Origin: Ashinkailepas kermadecensis
Taxonomy: Eukaryota; Arthropoda; Thecostraca; Neolepadidae
Direction: 5' to 3'
DNA length: 64,000 nt
NCBI GenBank assembly: GCA_034440615.1
Contig: JAOTOM010004669.1
Coordinates: 1-64,000, forward strand
Shown here: piece by piece, positions 10,796 through 24,420 of the stretch
Layout: each line of letters opens with the position of its first letter
How positions within the stretch are numbered: the stretch's first letter is position 1
The notes under the pieces: generated by a model
What the model saw: only the letters and a program-made list of their open reading frames with translations
Told to the model about the DNA's origin: nothing
Database searches by the model: none
Translations under genes and position numbers: made by a program

Positions 10796-11033
10796 CTTCT
10801 CCTGACAAATTTAATGAGGGAGTTGCTCGCCATCGTTGCAAGGCGATGGGAGCCTTGCAACTATGGATTGGCACAATATATCTCATGCGCATCGTACTTC
10901 GATATGCATTTGCCAAATTTGGACCAGTTCGCCTCCAAACGTCTGTGTTGCATCATCTGCAGATGTCTACCCAATGGACACAGCAGCATGCACACGATTT
11001 ACCATTATCTCTAGGTGTCAAGGCATGTGTAGT
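10796..11033. other. Anonymous sequence
   Basis: Three overlapping plus-strand frames are open here but none looks like a known family. Confidence 0.35.
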
Positions 11034-11285
11034 CTAGGGATCCATTACAGGAGTTCCTAGGATAGTCGACAGTTTCTGCAGGAAATAGTTGAGGACAGGT
11101 GCGTCTGAGTCGGAGTACAGGGGTGCCCAGGATAACTCACCGTTTCTGCAGGAGATAGTTGAGGACAGGTGCGTCTGTGTCGGAGTACAGGGGTGCCCAG
11201 GATAACTCACCGTTTCTGCAGGATATAGCTGACGGCTGGTGCGTCCGTGTCGGAGTACAGGGGTGCCCAGGATAGCTCGGCAGAC
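11034..11285. repeat. 70-bp minisatellite, about 3.6 copies
   Basis: GGTGCGTCTG recurs at 11098, 11168 and 11238, an exact 70-bp spacing, with GGAGTACAGGGGTGCCCAGG in each unit. Confidence 0.9.
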
Positions 11286-11289
11286 CTGG

Positions 11290-11580
11290 ATGTGAAGCTC
11301 ACCACCAGCGGTCGCTGGGGAGCTCGTGGCACGTCTGAAACAGACACATCCCACCTGGTCAGATGCGTGGAAATACTTCTTGAATACGACTTAGTTACGG
11401 CAAGAAGTTAATTGGCATAATCCGGCACGAATGTGACTATAGCTTATGGGCAATCGATAAGCAAAATACGAAGCCGCTGTATATTTTATATCGAAACTAG
11501 CCGTTCTCCTCGTTATTTAGATGCAGGTACTGCCTTCTGGATAACTAGTTTTTTTAAAATAATAACTTAGTTCAAATTTT
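11290..11580. other. Anonymous sequence
   Basis: I see nothing recognisable. It becomes AT-rich approaching the SINE tail. Confidence 0.4.
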
Positions 11581-11882
11581 TGCTGGGGTGGCTTTGTGAA
11601 CCAGGGTTCTATTGCTAAGCAGAACGTTTTTCGTGAACCCTGGCGCCACCACCCAATCAATTAATTCCAATTAAACGGCAGAATTGTGACCGAAAGTTTA
11701 ACGTGCCGTCCATGCACCGACACGGCCGCCCGGTAACTCGTCCCCGGCCTTATCGGACCAGTTGCCAACTGACCCTCCCAGCCGGGGGCTAAATGTCAGC
11801 GCGCGAAGCGACTCGAACAGGACAGGACAGGACAGGGAGACCAGTGTAGGCCTGCGCTCTAACCAACTGAGCTACCGTGCGG
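11581..11882 (-). mobile_element. tRNA-derived SINE, family B, copy 1
   Basis: On the minus strand this starts with a tRNA-like head containing box A (GGTAGCTCAGTTGG) and a box B-like GTTCGAGTCGC. A body with CCCGGCTGGGAGGGTCAGTTGG follows, then a 3' part with an inverted GAACCAGG/CCTGGTTC motif. Length is about 300 bp. The same sequence occurs at 25303-25602 and 26121-26410. The head of this copy contains four extra GGACA repeats. I did not find a clean target-site duplication. Confidence 0.85.
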
Positions 11883-12255
11883 CTAATTTCAGATCCTATC
11901 ACATACTTTCAGCATTAAGTGCTGAATCATATCCATATATATGGAGCTGAATAAACACCCGCTGCGTTCAGAGAAATAAATCAGTTGTAATATGCTTCCG
12001 GAAGAAAATGGACGTGACGTTCCTCGAATATCACATCGACCATCTTGACTTGTCTGAAAAGGTTGCAGTCTACAGGTTTGATTTATTTGCGCTCCCAGGA
12101 CTTAACAACTGGAGAGATCCATTCATATGCGGCGATCGAGTGAACAGGGCAAGATAGGTAGGCAGATAGGCCTTGGTAGGTGTGTAGGATGTTAGAGGAT
12201 AATTTCTTTAGAATTTATAATGTGGCATTTGTTCGAATGTCGGGTATCTTTTTGT
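11883..12255. other. Anonymous sequence
   Basis: I see no recognisable feature. Confidence 0.4.
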
Positions 12256-12350
12256 TCAGGCTTATAGTATCTTCGCCTTGCAGGCTTAACCCAGATGGGC
12301 GCCTGTACCTCTTATTAAGTCTGAACACTATGACTTATATTATTTTATAC
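12256..12350 (+). mobile_element. CR1-like LINE 3' tail, 5'-truncated
   Basis: The run CAGGCTTATAGTATCTTC, then GGCTTAACCCAGATGGGC, then CTCTTATTAAGTCTGAACAC matches the 3' sequence attached to the RT fragment at 41419-41905 and another tail at 42112-42199. Only the terminal ~95 bp are present, the usual result of incomplete reverse transcription. Confidence 0.75.
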
Positions 12351-12404
12351 GCGAAATATTTAGCAATCTAAGCACCAGTTCACGAGGTAAAACGGCATGC
12401 ACAC

Positions 12405-12571
12405 ACCACGACTGATGAGCCGCCCTCATCGTGGCAACAACACGACTGATGAGCCGCCCTCATCGTGGCAACAACACGGCTCATGATCCGCCCTCATCGT
12501 GACAACAACACGACTGATGAGCCGCCCTCATTGTGGCAACAACACAGCTGATGAGACGCCTTTATCGTGGC
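12405..12571. repeat. 34-bp tandem repeat in which every unit is a hairpin
   Basis: There are five units starting CACGACTGATGAG, at about 12407, 12441, 12475, 12509 and 12543. Each unit contains GATGAG-CCGCC-CTCATC, a 6-bp stem with a 5-nt loop. The pairing can be extended by CACGA/TCGTG if four bases are bulged. Confidence 0.85.
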
Positions 12572-12921
12572 AGCACGGAGACGGAGAGCATGTTCCGCTG
12601 GGTAGAGTCCGATTGGTTCTACTGCCGGGTTCCGTGACATGACTTCTACCACAAAAACTACTGCCGACAGAACTGCTATTGAATAACTTTCACTGCGAAA
12701 ACCATCAGGCAACATTACTTACTTCAGCACAGCAAAACCTCTACTTTGGTAACTTTGATACGGCATCAATTCTACTGCCAAACCATCCAGACACCTCATC
12801 TCTACGCGATGCGACTCTTAATGCACAAACTGGCACGTGACGTTCCTGAAACGGGACAAAACGTCCACTGTCAACACGTCTAAGCATAGTTACTTCCACT
12901 GAAGGAGAAATATGTGACTTA
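12572..12921. other. Anonymous sequence
   Basis: No recognisable feature. Phrases of the type ACTACTGCC and ACTTCCACTG recur loosely but not in register. Confidence 0.35.
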
Positions 12922-13813
12922 ACACGCGCACTGGAGGGGGGGCGAAATCCGCCCACCCCTCCAGTTTTTCGCAAATAACTGCAGATTTTACCGGTCGATA
13001 TACGCGATTTTCGGTGTACCTGCTTAAAAATGAACGGCGCGTCGTTTAAAGCAAGAACAATGGAAATCGCCTGAAAATTTTTCAAGTTAGGGGCCGCTAA
13101 AGTCAAAAAATGTTATAGCGCCAGACCACAAAAATCGGCGCAGATGCGCTCCCAGTATACTGACAAAAGGGAAGTGTTCTAGGCAACACTAGGGACTTGT
13201 TTGATGCATATTGATATGCTGTATAGTTTCAAGGTCATGTTAGGTCACCAAGGTCAAGTCAGGTCAAGTTCATGACAAGTTAATGGAACCAAACTTGATC
13301 AACTGGAATGTTGCCATAAATGCGCTACTGGTTGTCATTTGTACTGTTTGTCATTGCGTTTCCATACTTTATTCATGTACTTCACTCCCTTCTTCACGAA
13401 GCCGATTGCTCCGAGCTGCCCGACGGAGCAGCCGGGCGGGCGGCCGGTTCCGGTAACTGGAACAGGTAACTGACCTGATAAAGTGGTGCTATATAGGTGA
13501 CCTGAGGTCAAATGTTGGGTCTAGCATCTGCATTGCATCATTAGTAATGTCCAGAACATCATTGATGCCCATTATTGAGCATTTAAACACAATCACAGCA
13601 ATCCATAACGATGACAAGCCAAGCTTCGCAAAACCGGAAAATGTTGCCAATCTGACCTCATTTGACCTTGAAGATATTGACCTAGAGTCACAAAAATTGC
13701 ACACAATAGAGTTCACTACCGTGCCCATCCACCCTGCGAATTTCGTTCCTCCACCTTTACTAGGAGCCGAGATCCTAGGGGGGGGCGGAATCCGCCCCCC
13801 CTCCAGTGCGCGT
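12922..13813. repeat. G-rich inverted repeat pair, possible non-autonomous DNA element
   Basis: The left arm (12922-12964) reads ACACGCGCACTGGAGGGGGG then GCGAAATCCGCC. The right arm (13777-13813) reads GGGGGCGGAATCCGCCCCCC then CTCCAGTGCGCGT. They are inverted copies about 890 bp apart, and each arm is itself nearly palindromic around GCGGAATCCGC. No target duplication or transposase was seen, so a shared dispersed palindromic motif is equally possible. Confidence 0.5.
13216..13700. promoter_or_regulatory. Cluster of AGGTCA/TGACCT half-sites
   Basis: AGGTCA-type hexamers are dense here: three or more at 13219-13270, an everted TGACCTGAGGTCA at about 13498-13511, and more at 13655-13690. AGGTCA is the core half-site of many nuclear receptors. 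Similar clusters occur at 20798-21110 and 54690-54885, which argues for a dispersed repeat as much as for a local enhancer. Confidence 0.3.
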
Positions 13814-13814
13814 A

Positions 13815-15023
13815 ATTCTCAGAGGCCCTCCAGGGCGCGTGTTAATCCATCTGAGCGAAAATATTTACTTCATGCTTATGCACCACATCGCGTGCACTGA
13901 AGTTATCGATACGACATTGAGCTCTAAAGCCTTAGTGTTTGTTTCTAACCACGCTTTGCATGCAGAGTGTCAGAATCAGTAGGTGATAGCCTTATCAGTG
14001 ATGTAGATATGTGAGGATCTCGGACGGCATGTTTTGTAATGCTGAGCCGTTTTTGTTCAAGTTACGTCGCGCATTGGCATGTCTGGCAGTATGCTGCAGC
14101 GTTGCATACAATGACAGCATAGGATGTTGTTTTTTGGTCCTTTGCATATCATTGTCATCAGGCACCTATGGGACCTTATGCGTTGGGTCGTCTCTAAATC
14201 CGCCTGCCTCTTTGAGAGATTGTTAAGGACCGAAATATGCATTGAGAACAAATTGCGTTCTCCACATCACATCTACATCGTATCTAAATTAAGCATAAAT
14301 TAACCCACAAATCCCTACCCGCCCTTAGTATTCATAACATGGGTTAGATGAGTTAGAAAGTACAAATTCCCCAACGCAAGACCACAACACGTTCCTTTAG
14401 CTGTCATAAAAGCGAATCTAACTTTCAGTTTCCCAAATTTAGGAGGCAGCACGCAAATACTTTTCGTCGTCACTAACTGCGCCCTCGTTCTCCGATGTAC
14501 ATTTTGCGTACGTAAGTGGTGGAATGGATCCTTAGGATCAAGTTAATCAGATGCATGAAAATTGGGGAAAGCAAAGTAAGATCTACAATAACGTCATAGT
14601 ACAATAACAACGGCATAGTAATATAATAATGTCATAATAATATAGTAACGTCCTGGCAATATGATAACGTTCGAAAGGACAGAACATCAAGTTCGGCATT
14701 TTGGATCCCTGAGACCGCCCCTCAAGTATGCTTAACCTTGGAGCGCCTAGATGCGCAGATTTTGTAACGCTGATTCGCTGGCATAATCATGTGTGGTAAT
14801 CTGGCAATAATGTCCCCAAATTTCGAGAGGTATACCCGGCCACTCCCATCCACCCCAAAGGAATCTGCTAACATAATCGAGCAGGAATATGGCTACCGGG
14901 CTCTTCCTAACAGTGTGGATATGTCACACTTCACCTGTGGTGTTAACTTTGAACAATTATCGATTGGCCCACGGTCAAGAATCATAGGACTGGACTTCAA
15001 TACAGCAATATTTCCCTGAATTT
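13815..15023. other. Anonymous sequence
   Basis: There is a degenerate AATAACGTCATAGT-like repeat at about 14590-14670. Otherwise I see nothing recognisable. Confidence 0.4.
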
Positions 15024-15694
15024 GAAGCCAGTGACCATGCAGGGGACGGGGTCAGGCGGCCCGAAGCCAACCACCATGGAGAGGGACGGGGTCAGGCGGC
15101 CCGAAGCCAACCACCATGGAGAGGGACGGGGTCAGGCGGCCCGAAGCCAACCACCATGGAGAGGGACGGGGTCAGGCGGCCCGAAGCCAACCACCATGGA
15201 GAGGGACGGGGTCAGGCGGCCCGAAGCCAACCACCATGGAGAGGGACGGGGTCAGAGGCCCGAAGCCACCATGAGAGCGAGGCCACACACCATGGAGAGG
15301 GACGGGTCAGGCGGCCCGAAGCCAACCACCATGGAGAGGGACGGGGTCAGGCGGCCCGAAGCCAACCACCATGGAGGAGGGAGGCGGCCCGGAGGGGAGC
15401 CAACCACCATGGAGAGGGCAGGCGGCCCGAAGCCAATCACCATGGGGAGGGCGGGGTCGGCGGCCCGAAGCCAATCACCATGGGGAGGGACCGGGTCAGG
15501 CGGCCCGAAGCCAACCACCATGGAGAGGGACGGGGTGAGGCGGCCCGAAGCCAACCACCATGGAGAGGGACGGGGTCAGGCGGCCCGAAGCCAATCACCA
15601 TGGAGAGGGACGGGGTAAGGCGGCCCGAAGCCAATCACCATGGGGAGGGACGGGGTCAGGCGGCCCGAAGCCACCATGGAGAGGGACGGGGTCA
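15024..15694. repeat. 40-bp minisatellite, ~17 copies
   Basis: The unit contains GAAGCCAACCACCATGGAGA and GGGACGGGGTCAGGCGGCCC. The first six units are almost identical. Later units have deletions and an AACC/AATC variant. The Arg/Gly/Pro-rich frames on both strands derive from the array. Confidence 0.96.
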
Positions 15695-15699
15695 TACAG

Positions 15700-16129
15700 C
15701 CCAGTTTTTTTGGTCGACAATCCAGCCGGACTGCGAGGGTTAAGAGCTCAAACACGGATCTGTGTTAAAACCGCGTGGCATGGTCATTGCAGGCGATTGG
15801 GTCGGTTTCCATTATTGCGCGGATTATCGAGCCCACACCGTAGGGCGGCCGCCGGATCCGGCCACTCGGTGAACTTGGCGCCAACTTACTTGGCCGGCTC
15901 ATGTGACATCGTCCCGCCGCAGTTCGGAGCCGTTCTCGCACTCGCGGCAATCAATCTTCATTTCGCACCAGCTCGTGTCGCCTCGAATGCAGGCCATCAA
16001 ACTGGGGAACGGTCGGACGGCGGCGGCCGGCTCCGCTGTGATTGGCTGACGGCTCGACAGCTCTCCGGATCTAAACAGCTGCAGTCCGCCACAGGCCGCT
16101 GCAATCCCCGCGGCGGTACAGCGCGCTCC
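15700..16129. promoter_or_regulatory. CpG-rich stretch with CCAAT-box-like site
   Basis: CpG is frequent and there is an inverted CCAAT box (GTGATTGGCTGAC, 16038-16050). It could be a promoter region, but I cannot pair it with a gene. Confidence 0.2.
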
Positions 16130-16488
16130 CTCGACGGCACCAAACTGTGGTAACGTGAGGTACCTCGACGGGCACCGAACTGTGGTAACACGCGATACTT
16201 CGACGGCGCCGAACTGTGGTGACGCGCGACACTTAAAGAAACGAACTGTGGTGACGCGCGACATTCGACGGCAACTGTGGTAACGACTTCGACGGGCAAA
16301 CTGTGGTAACGCGCGATACTTCGACGGGCACCGAACTGTGGTGACGCGCGACACTTCGACGTCACCAAACTGTGGTAACGCGCGATACTTCGACGGCACC
16401 AAACTGTGGTAACGCGCGATACTTCGACGGGCACCGAACTGTGGTGACGCGCGACACTTCGACGTCACCAATCTGTGGTGACGCGCAG
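16130..16488. repeat. ~34-35-bp minisatellite, ~10 copies
   Basis: The units carry AACTGTGGTAACGCGCGATA followed by CTTCGACGGGCACCG, with two sub-types (GTAAC..GATACTT and GTGAC..GACACTT) interleaved. Confidence 0.92.
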
Positions 16489-16723
16489 CCACACGCTGCG
16501 GACACCATTCCCAGGAGAGCATCGTCCGTTGGTAGCCCCAGGCTTAATAACTAACCAATTATGTTCCTTGGCAGCCGTAGGAGCGACACGGTCCGGATTC
16601 CGTTTATTACATTACTCCGGAGTGCACGCAATATACCCACTCTGTCATCGAAGAGTCTGACCACTGCAATAATCAGACCTGCATTTAAATTGCTGCGACA
16701 GCGTAACCTACGGGACCTATGGC
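16489..16723. other. Anonymous spacer between minisatellites
   Basis: No recognisable feature. Confidence 0.4.
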
Positions 16724-17647
16724 ACCATCTGCAGGCCAGGTGACAGGGTCAGGCGTCCACCCTCTGAGAGTACCATCTGCAGGCCAGGTGACAGGGTCAG
16801 GCGTCCACCCTCTGACAGTACCATCTACAGGCCATGTGACAGGGTCAGACGTCCACCCTCTGACAGTACCATCTGCAGGCCAGGTGACAGGGTCAGGCGT
16901 CCACCCTCTGAGAGTACCATCTGCAGGCCAGGTGACAGGGTCAGGCGTCCACCCTCTGACAGTACCATCTACAGGCCAGGTGACAGGGTCAGGCGTCCAC
17001 CCTGTGACAGTACCATCTACAGGCCAGGTGACAGGGTCAGGCGTCCACCCTCTGACAGTACCATCTACAGGCCAGGTGACAGGGTCAGACGTCCACCCTC
17101 TGACAGTACCATCTACAGGCCAGGTGACAGGGTCAGGCGTCCACCCTCTGACAGTACCATCTACAGGCCAGGTGACAGGGTCAGACGTCCACCCTCTGAC
17201 AGTACCGTCTACAGGCCAGGTGACAGGGTCAGGCGTCCACCCTCTGACAGTACCGTCTACAGGCCAGGTGACAGGGTCAGGCGTCCACCCTCTGACAGTA
17301 CCATCTACAGGCCAGGTGACAGGGTCAGGCGTCCACCCTCTGACAGTACCATCTACAGGCCATGTGATAGGGTCAGACGTCCACCCTCTGACAGTACCGT
17401 CTACAGGCCAGGTGACAGGGTCAGATGTTCACCCTCTGACAGTACCATCTACAGGCCAGGTGACAGGGTCAGACGTCCACCCTCTGACAGTACCATCTAC
17501 AGGCCAGGTGACAGGGTCAGACGTCCACCCTCTGACAGTACCATCTACAGGCCAGGTGACAGGGTCAGATGTTCACCCTCTGACAGTACCATCTACAGGC
17601 TAGGTGACAGGGTCAGACGCCCACCCTCTGACAGGACCACCTACAGG
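16724..17647. repeat. 48-bp minisatellite, ~19 copies, in-frame
   Basis: The unit is 48 bp, so one plus-strand frame stays open to 17603 and encodes repeats of VPSTGQVTGSGVHPLT. The differences between units change amino acids (G/D from GGC/GAC, A/T, R/T, Q/H, L/V) rather than sitting at silent positions. I see no adjoining coding exon or splice sites. I read it as a minisatellite, not a protein gene. Confidence 0.93.
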
Positions 17648-17649
17648 AT

Positions 17650-18534
17650 CGCGCCAAGCCAGATCTATTCTCAGTATGGCAATACATCTCCAGTAATTGG
17701 TGCTGAGTACGCCGAAACCTTTCCCATTGATCAGCAATCACTAGCTGAGTGTACGCTAATTTGGACCGGCCGTCTCGGCCTTTGATCGGAAGCTCGAGAC
17801 GGGTCGGGTCGACTTTGCCGCGCGACGAAACATCGCTGGGAACGATGCAGTCTGTAGCTGGACACGAGATCGGATGGCAAAGATCACGACACAGATTGTA
17901 TGCAAATCATCGTGAGAAGAAAATTGCTGGGAAAATATGAAGGCAAAACCTGCAAGACGAGCGTGTGAGATAACCATCGTAGAGAATGCCAGTCTGAATG
18001 TTATTACATCTCAAGGAAAGGATGCGTAGGATACGGTCGTGCAAAAAAGCACAGCAGATTGTGGAACCAGCAGACTGCAGCGGCAAATATCATGTAGGAC
18101 GGCAGGTCGTACGGATATGGATGTGTGCATTAAAAACGCTCTTTTGGCACAGGGGAAGAGGATAAGATTCAAGACCAATTTTTTTATAATGTCGACCCCT
18201 GTTTCGTATGCAGCAGCCTACTATTTGGCTTCACGCACTATTAGAGGCTCGATTGATAGTGGGCTTTCCTATGGCCAACTATTCAAAAGTTAGGACAGAC
18301 AGCTTAGGAATGCCTCAGGATGCCAATACATATGTCATCTTTCTACATACCTCCAGTTCATTACAACTGTTTGCATCTTTTTTTTGTCTTTTTGTTTGCA
18401 GATAGGCCACCACGAGTTATTAGTAGAAATAGCCCCAGGAGCACCTCAGCTAGGTAGCAAGCTAGTAACACCAAGGAACTCCTGGGGCCACAAAGTGAAA
18501 TGTATTATGAGGGGGAGAAAGGGAAAAGTTGGAT
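17650..18534. other. Anonymous sequence
   Basis: Apart from an inverted repeat CCCCAGGAG/CTCCTGGGG (about 18432-18486), I see no recognisable feature. Confidence 0.4.
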
Positions 18535-18860
18535 CCATGTATATACACATGCACAAGCACACATACCTGCATATGCACACACATGAAACATGTACACCTA
18601 CACATACTTCACATATATAGACACATATGTGCTCACACATCATTTATACAAATATACATACATACACACATACTAACATGCACATGCATACACATACACA
18701 CATATGCATCCATACACATTTACACACATACACATGCACACGTCCGCATATACACACCTATATTTGCATGCAATTAAGCATATAGCTGCACATGCATCTT
18801 CACATATGCATATACTTGCTGATCTAGCTTTACTCACATATACTTATATTAATCACCTAC
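18535..18860. repeat. Imperfect CA/TACA microsatellite
   Basis: Runs of ACACATAC, TGCACA and similar steps occur throughout. The Tyr/His/Thr-rich frames come from this. Confidence 0.9.
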
Positions 18861-19300
18861 ATATCATAATTTATCTGCTTTTTTGTAGTGGGCAATTGAT
18901 CAAGGTTAATTTTTGCTTTCCCGTTAGTTTGTGATATATAAGTCAATGAAATAAGCTCTTCCTTTTTTGATATTTTCCTGCTTAATAGGTACAGGATTAC
19001 AGGAAGGAAATTTCGAACCAATCATACTATTCCAAGTTCTTGGTGCTATAAATGACATGGAATAAAGTCTATAGGATTTCGATGAAAAAGGTACATGGAA
19101 ATGATCAACATGCCTTAAATTACTTGGTGATGAGTATTGGAACATATTCATTATAGTGATTGGTAATGTTTGATTCAAAAATCTGTGAAGTAGTAATATG
19201 TTCTGTTCCTGTACAATATGAGAATATGGTGCATGGACTTGTATTTCAGGTGATTCATTTTTTTCATGGGACACAGACATGCATGCAAACACAAAAACAT
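18861..19300. other. Anonymous sequence
   Basis: No recognisable feature. Confidence 0.35.
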
Positions 19301-19304
19301 TATA

Positions 19305-21254
<1,950 letters not shown>

Positions 21255-23017
21255 ATGTTTGCACCCTCTCAAGGTCATTATAGATATATTATATATACAT
21301 GCATACCTACACACACACACACATACACACACATACATATAATTGTAGCAATAGGCCATTTACTATCCATTACTACTTTTTTACTACATTTACTACCATT
21401 TACTTTTAGTTTTACTTTTACAAAAGGCATGCCTTTGGCAACAAATTGCATTTTAGGATGATTTTATGCTGGATTTGAATTAATCGCCCCTATGTAACTC
21501 GAAAATGCACAATGGACATAGATAAGGTGTAAAAAGCTTACACCTGAAAGTGGATGGTCTCTCGTGGTCAAATGTTGCCACATAGCCTTCATGAATTATT
21601 TGGGCACCATGTGTTGCAGCGCATCTTTCCAAGTCCACTTGCCTTTGCTTTGTCACTTTATCGTCCTAGTTTAGATGTTATGGCACAATTATGTTCGAAC
21701 GAGGAGAAACATTGTTGCTTGCCACGACTCCTGAGCGTGACATTGACCTTGAAATCGCATTTGCATAATATCACGGTGTTCGGCAGAAGCTCAGCTGGCT
21801 ATTTATGCCACGATTTGTCCGCAAATGTCATTTTACTACCGGTTGGGAGTCAAAAACCGGCAGCATAGACCCGACAGTCGGTGACACACCGACTTTGGCC
21901 TCTTAGACTCGACCTGGACGATCAACGGTGAGAGGTAAGGAAATTTGAGCCATACCACTGAACAGATGACTGATGGCGCTACCCGCTGGTGAAAACCGCT
22001 TTTCTCTACGTGGCGCTTCTCTACGTACAGACATTGGAAAGAAGGTCACATCCCACTGCAAATATGGGGCTATGGTTTGCGAGAGACAACTCGCGTATTG
22101 AGGACCAACTTATCTAGAGACAGCATTAAAATGTCCGATGTTTTGAGGGCCACATCCTGAAAAAGCAGTCAGATTACGCTCTGTCCCGCAGTCCCCCGTG
22201 GACAGTTCTGAACAGCAGAGCACTCGTTGCCACGGACAACTGGAGAACCGTCGTTGGCTGCCGCACCGTATTGCGACCAGTTTGTTTCGCTGCCGCTTAG
22301 CAGCCGTGCCGGCCGTGTAAACACACCGACAGTGGCCCACAGTCGGCAAGTGTCGGGCAGTGGTTGGCGTGGCCGTTTGCTACTGTCATCAATCTTGTCG
22401 CAGAGGAACTGACACGAAAACAGCACGCACGCAGCTCTCATTCTCCTCGCTGAGTGCAGTGTTGTTCAGCCATCACCTTAGCCGAGTGTGAAAAATCGAA
22501 GTCTTGATTACATGTCAAATTATTTAGGCGAGAAGGAGATGGGTCCGAATCTTGTAAATTGAAATATAAATTCATAGATAATGAAGCCGAATATGCGTAT
22601 TTATTGCATGATTCTATGGTATGTCTGAACGAGGAATAAGTTTCCCATGGGAGTTATGCCTGGCCAGGCCGCTGCAGAGGACAGTTTCATAAAAATGACC
22701 AGTCACTGACGGAAAATAAAATTATCGTCGTAAAAAACACGCAGCGTCTTATTTCGGGTTTCATAAACATTTGTCGACGACGGAAAAACGCTAGTTTTTT
22801 TCTGCAGTGCGACGTATTTTTCCGGACGAAACATACGGTATAATTGGTGACGTCTTGCACAGAAACAAGTTTGTCGGGTGTGTGGAAACCAAAATATCAT
22901 ATTTCCACACACTTCAGGTCCCTTCCTTTGTCATGTATTTACTGTTACAACAACGGTAATTCATTCGTTGAGTACATGAAGATTCCTGTCATGGTTTGTT
23001 TGATTTGCAATATCTGC
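21255..23017. other. Anonymous sequence
   Basis: There is a short CA microsatellite at about 21305-21345 and a CpG-richer patch at 22180-22440. No frame has recognisable similarity. Confidence 0.4.
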
Positions 23018-23065
23018 GATTGCGCCAGGAGTTGCCGCTAGATAGCGGCAACTTCTGGCGCAATC
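23018..23065. repeat. 48-bp near-perfect palindrome
   Basis: The arms at 23018-23040 and 23043-23065 are 23 nt each, complementary with one mismatch, and separated by only GA. As RNA this is a 23-bp hairpin; as DNA it could extrude as a cruciform. Confidence 0.9.
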
Positions 23066-23519
23066 AGAGAACGGAAAATATTTTCCATCCTACTGGGACG
23101 TATTGCCGGGTATGTCGAGTCGTTCAGTCATTTCGATAGCCGTGCATTCAGTTCACCTAGTTTGCGAGGCATAATGAACTTAGCCAGCGCACGAGAAGAA
23201 TTAACTTTTTAGTTTCTTGAGACATCACACAGATTCAAGTATATGTTGGTTGTCCGGTGACCATGAGCTTTACATCATCTGCCATGAGAAGACTGGGGCT
23301 AGGCTGCACAAGTTGATTGCACAATGCCGTAAATCATTCCAAAGAAAAATATGTCGAGACATTCAAGTCGCATCCAAGGTTGCATCATCACTGGTCCATT
23401 GCAAGTTGAAAGCAAATGGTGCTATCACAGGCAGGGCCGCCCAGTCTTTGCGAGCAACTACCCAAATGGCTAACTGAATGCAAGCATATCTCATATCGTG
23501 GCGACAGGTTTGTGTGCTT
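23066..23519. other. Anonymous sequence
   Basis: No recognisable feature. Confidence 0.35.
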
Positions 23520-23640
23520 TTTATGCTTTTGGGAGGACATTCGCCCCCCAATCCATTTGTGTCCGCTCACTGCCTTCATGTATTGTACTATCCCAATAAT
23601 TATCAGAAGCCTACACCTATGCTGTCTAACATTTGGATTC
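23520..23640. repeat. Dispersed repeat fragment (copy also at ~52690-52860)
   Basis: The phrases CACTGCCTTCATGTATTGT and CCCAATAATTATCAGAA recur with small changes and in the same orientation near 52800. A CTTTGGGAGG-like phrase lies upstream in both. Family unknown. Confidence 0.6.
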
Positions 23641-23739
23641 CTCCTATCTTTCATGTTCAAGTTATCGCACATTTTGGTGTGACCTATCTCGGGTTTAAAG
23701 CCAAAATGATTTTGCATTGCAAATTGGTTTGTGTGACTA

Positions 23740-24420
23740 CTGTACCTGTAAGTTCTATAGGCGTAGGTTTTATGTCTGCAAGCATCCGTAGGTGCAGGTT
23801 TTATGCCACTTAGCATATATAGGTGTATGCTTCATGCCATCCTGCCATGTTAGGTTAGGTTACATATAGGTTTTACACGAGTTTACGTACAGGTTCTACG
23901 TGATCCACCATCCGTAGATACAGGTTAAATGCCACCCAGCATATATAGGTGTAGGCTTAATATCCCATCCTGCCAGGCTATATTTAGGTAGCATAGGCCA
24001 GGCCATGTTAGGTTGGGTTACGTTAAGCTAAGCATAGGTTTCACGTGAGGTTACGTATAGGTTTTAAATGATCAAACATCCGTAGTTGTAGGCTGTATGC
24101 CGCCCGGTATCCATAGGTGCAGGTGTTATGCCATCCTTCCCGATTAGGTTAGGCAAGGTTACGTTACGTTAGGTTACATACAGGTTTCACGCAAGGTTAC
24201 GTATATGTTTTACGTGAGCTAACATCTGTAGGTGTAGTATTTATGCCTTCCTGCATCCACAGGTGTGTGTTTTATTTAATTCAACATCTGTATGTGCAGG
24301 TTTCATGCAACCCAGTATCTATAGGTCTATGTTTTACACCATCCTACATCTGTAAGTGCAGGTTTTATGCCATAAAAATAATTGGGGTTAGGTTAGTTTC
24401 TAGCAGATTGACATAGGTGT
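23740..24420. repeat. Degenerate repeats around ATAGGTGTAGGTTTTATGCC
   Basis: Variants of CATCCGTAGGTGCAGGTTTT and TTAGGTTAGGTTACGTATAG alternate about ten times. The TTAGGTTAGG pieces resemble the arthropod telomere repeat but never exceed two or three units. Confidence 0.7.

Noticed and set aside
12405..12571. Hammerhead ribozyme because of repeated CTGATGAG
   Set aside because: The second half of the catalytic core (GAAA after stem II) is absent in all five units; only the hairpin is real.
15022..15743. Several 100-198-codon Arg/Gly/Pro-rich frames
   Set aside because: Frame-shifted readings of the 40-bp minisatellite.
23848..24180. Interstitial telomere repeats (TTAGG)n
   Set aside because: Only two or three units in a row, embedded in another degenerate repeat.
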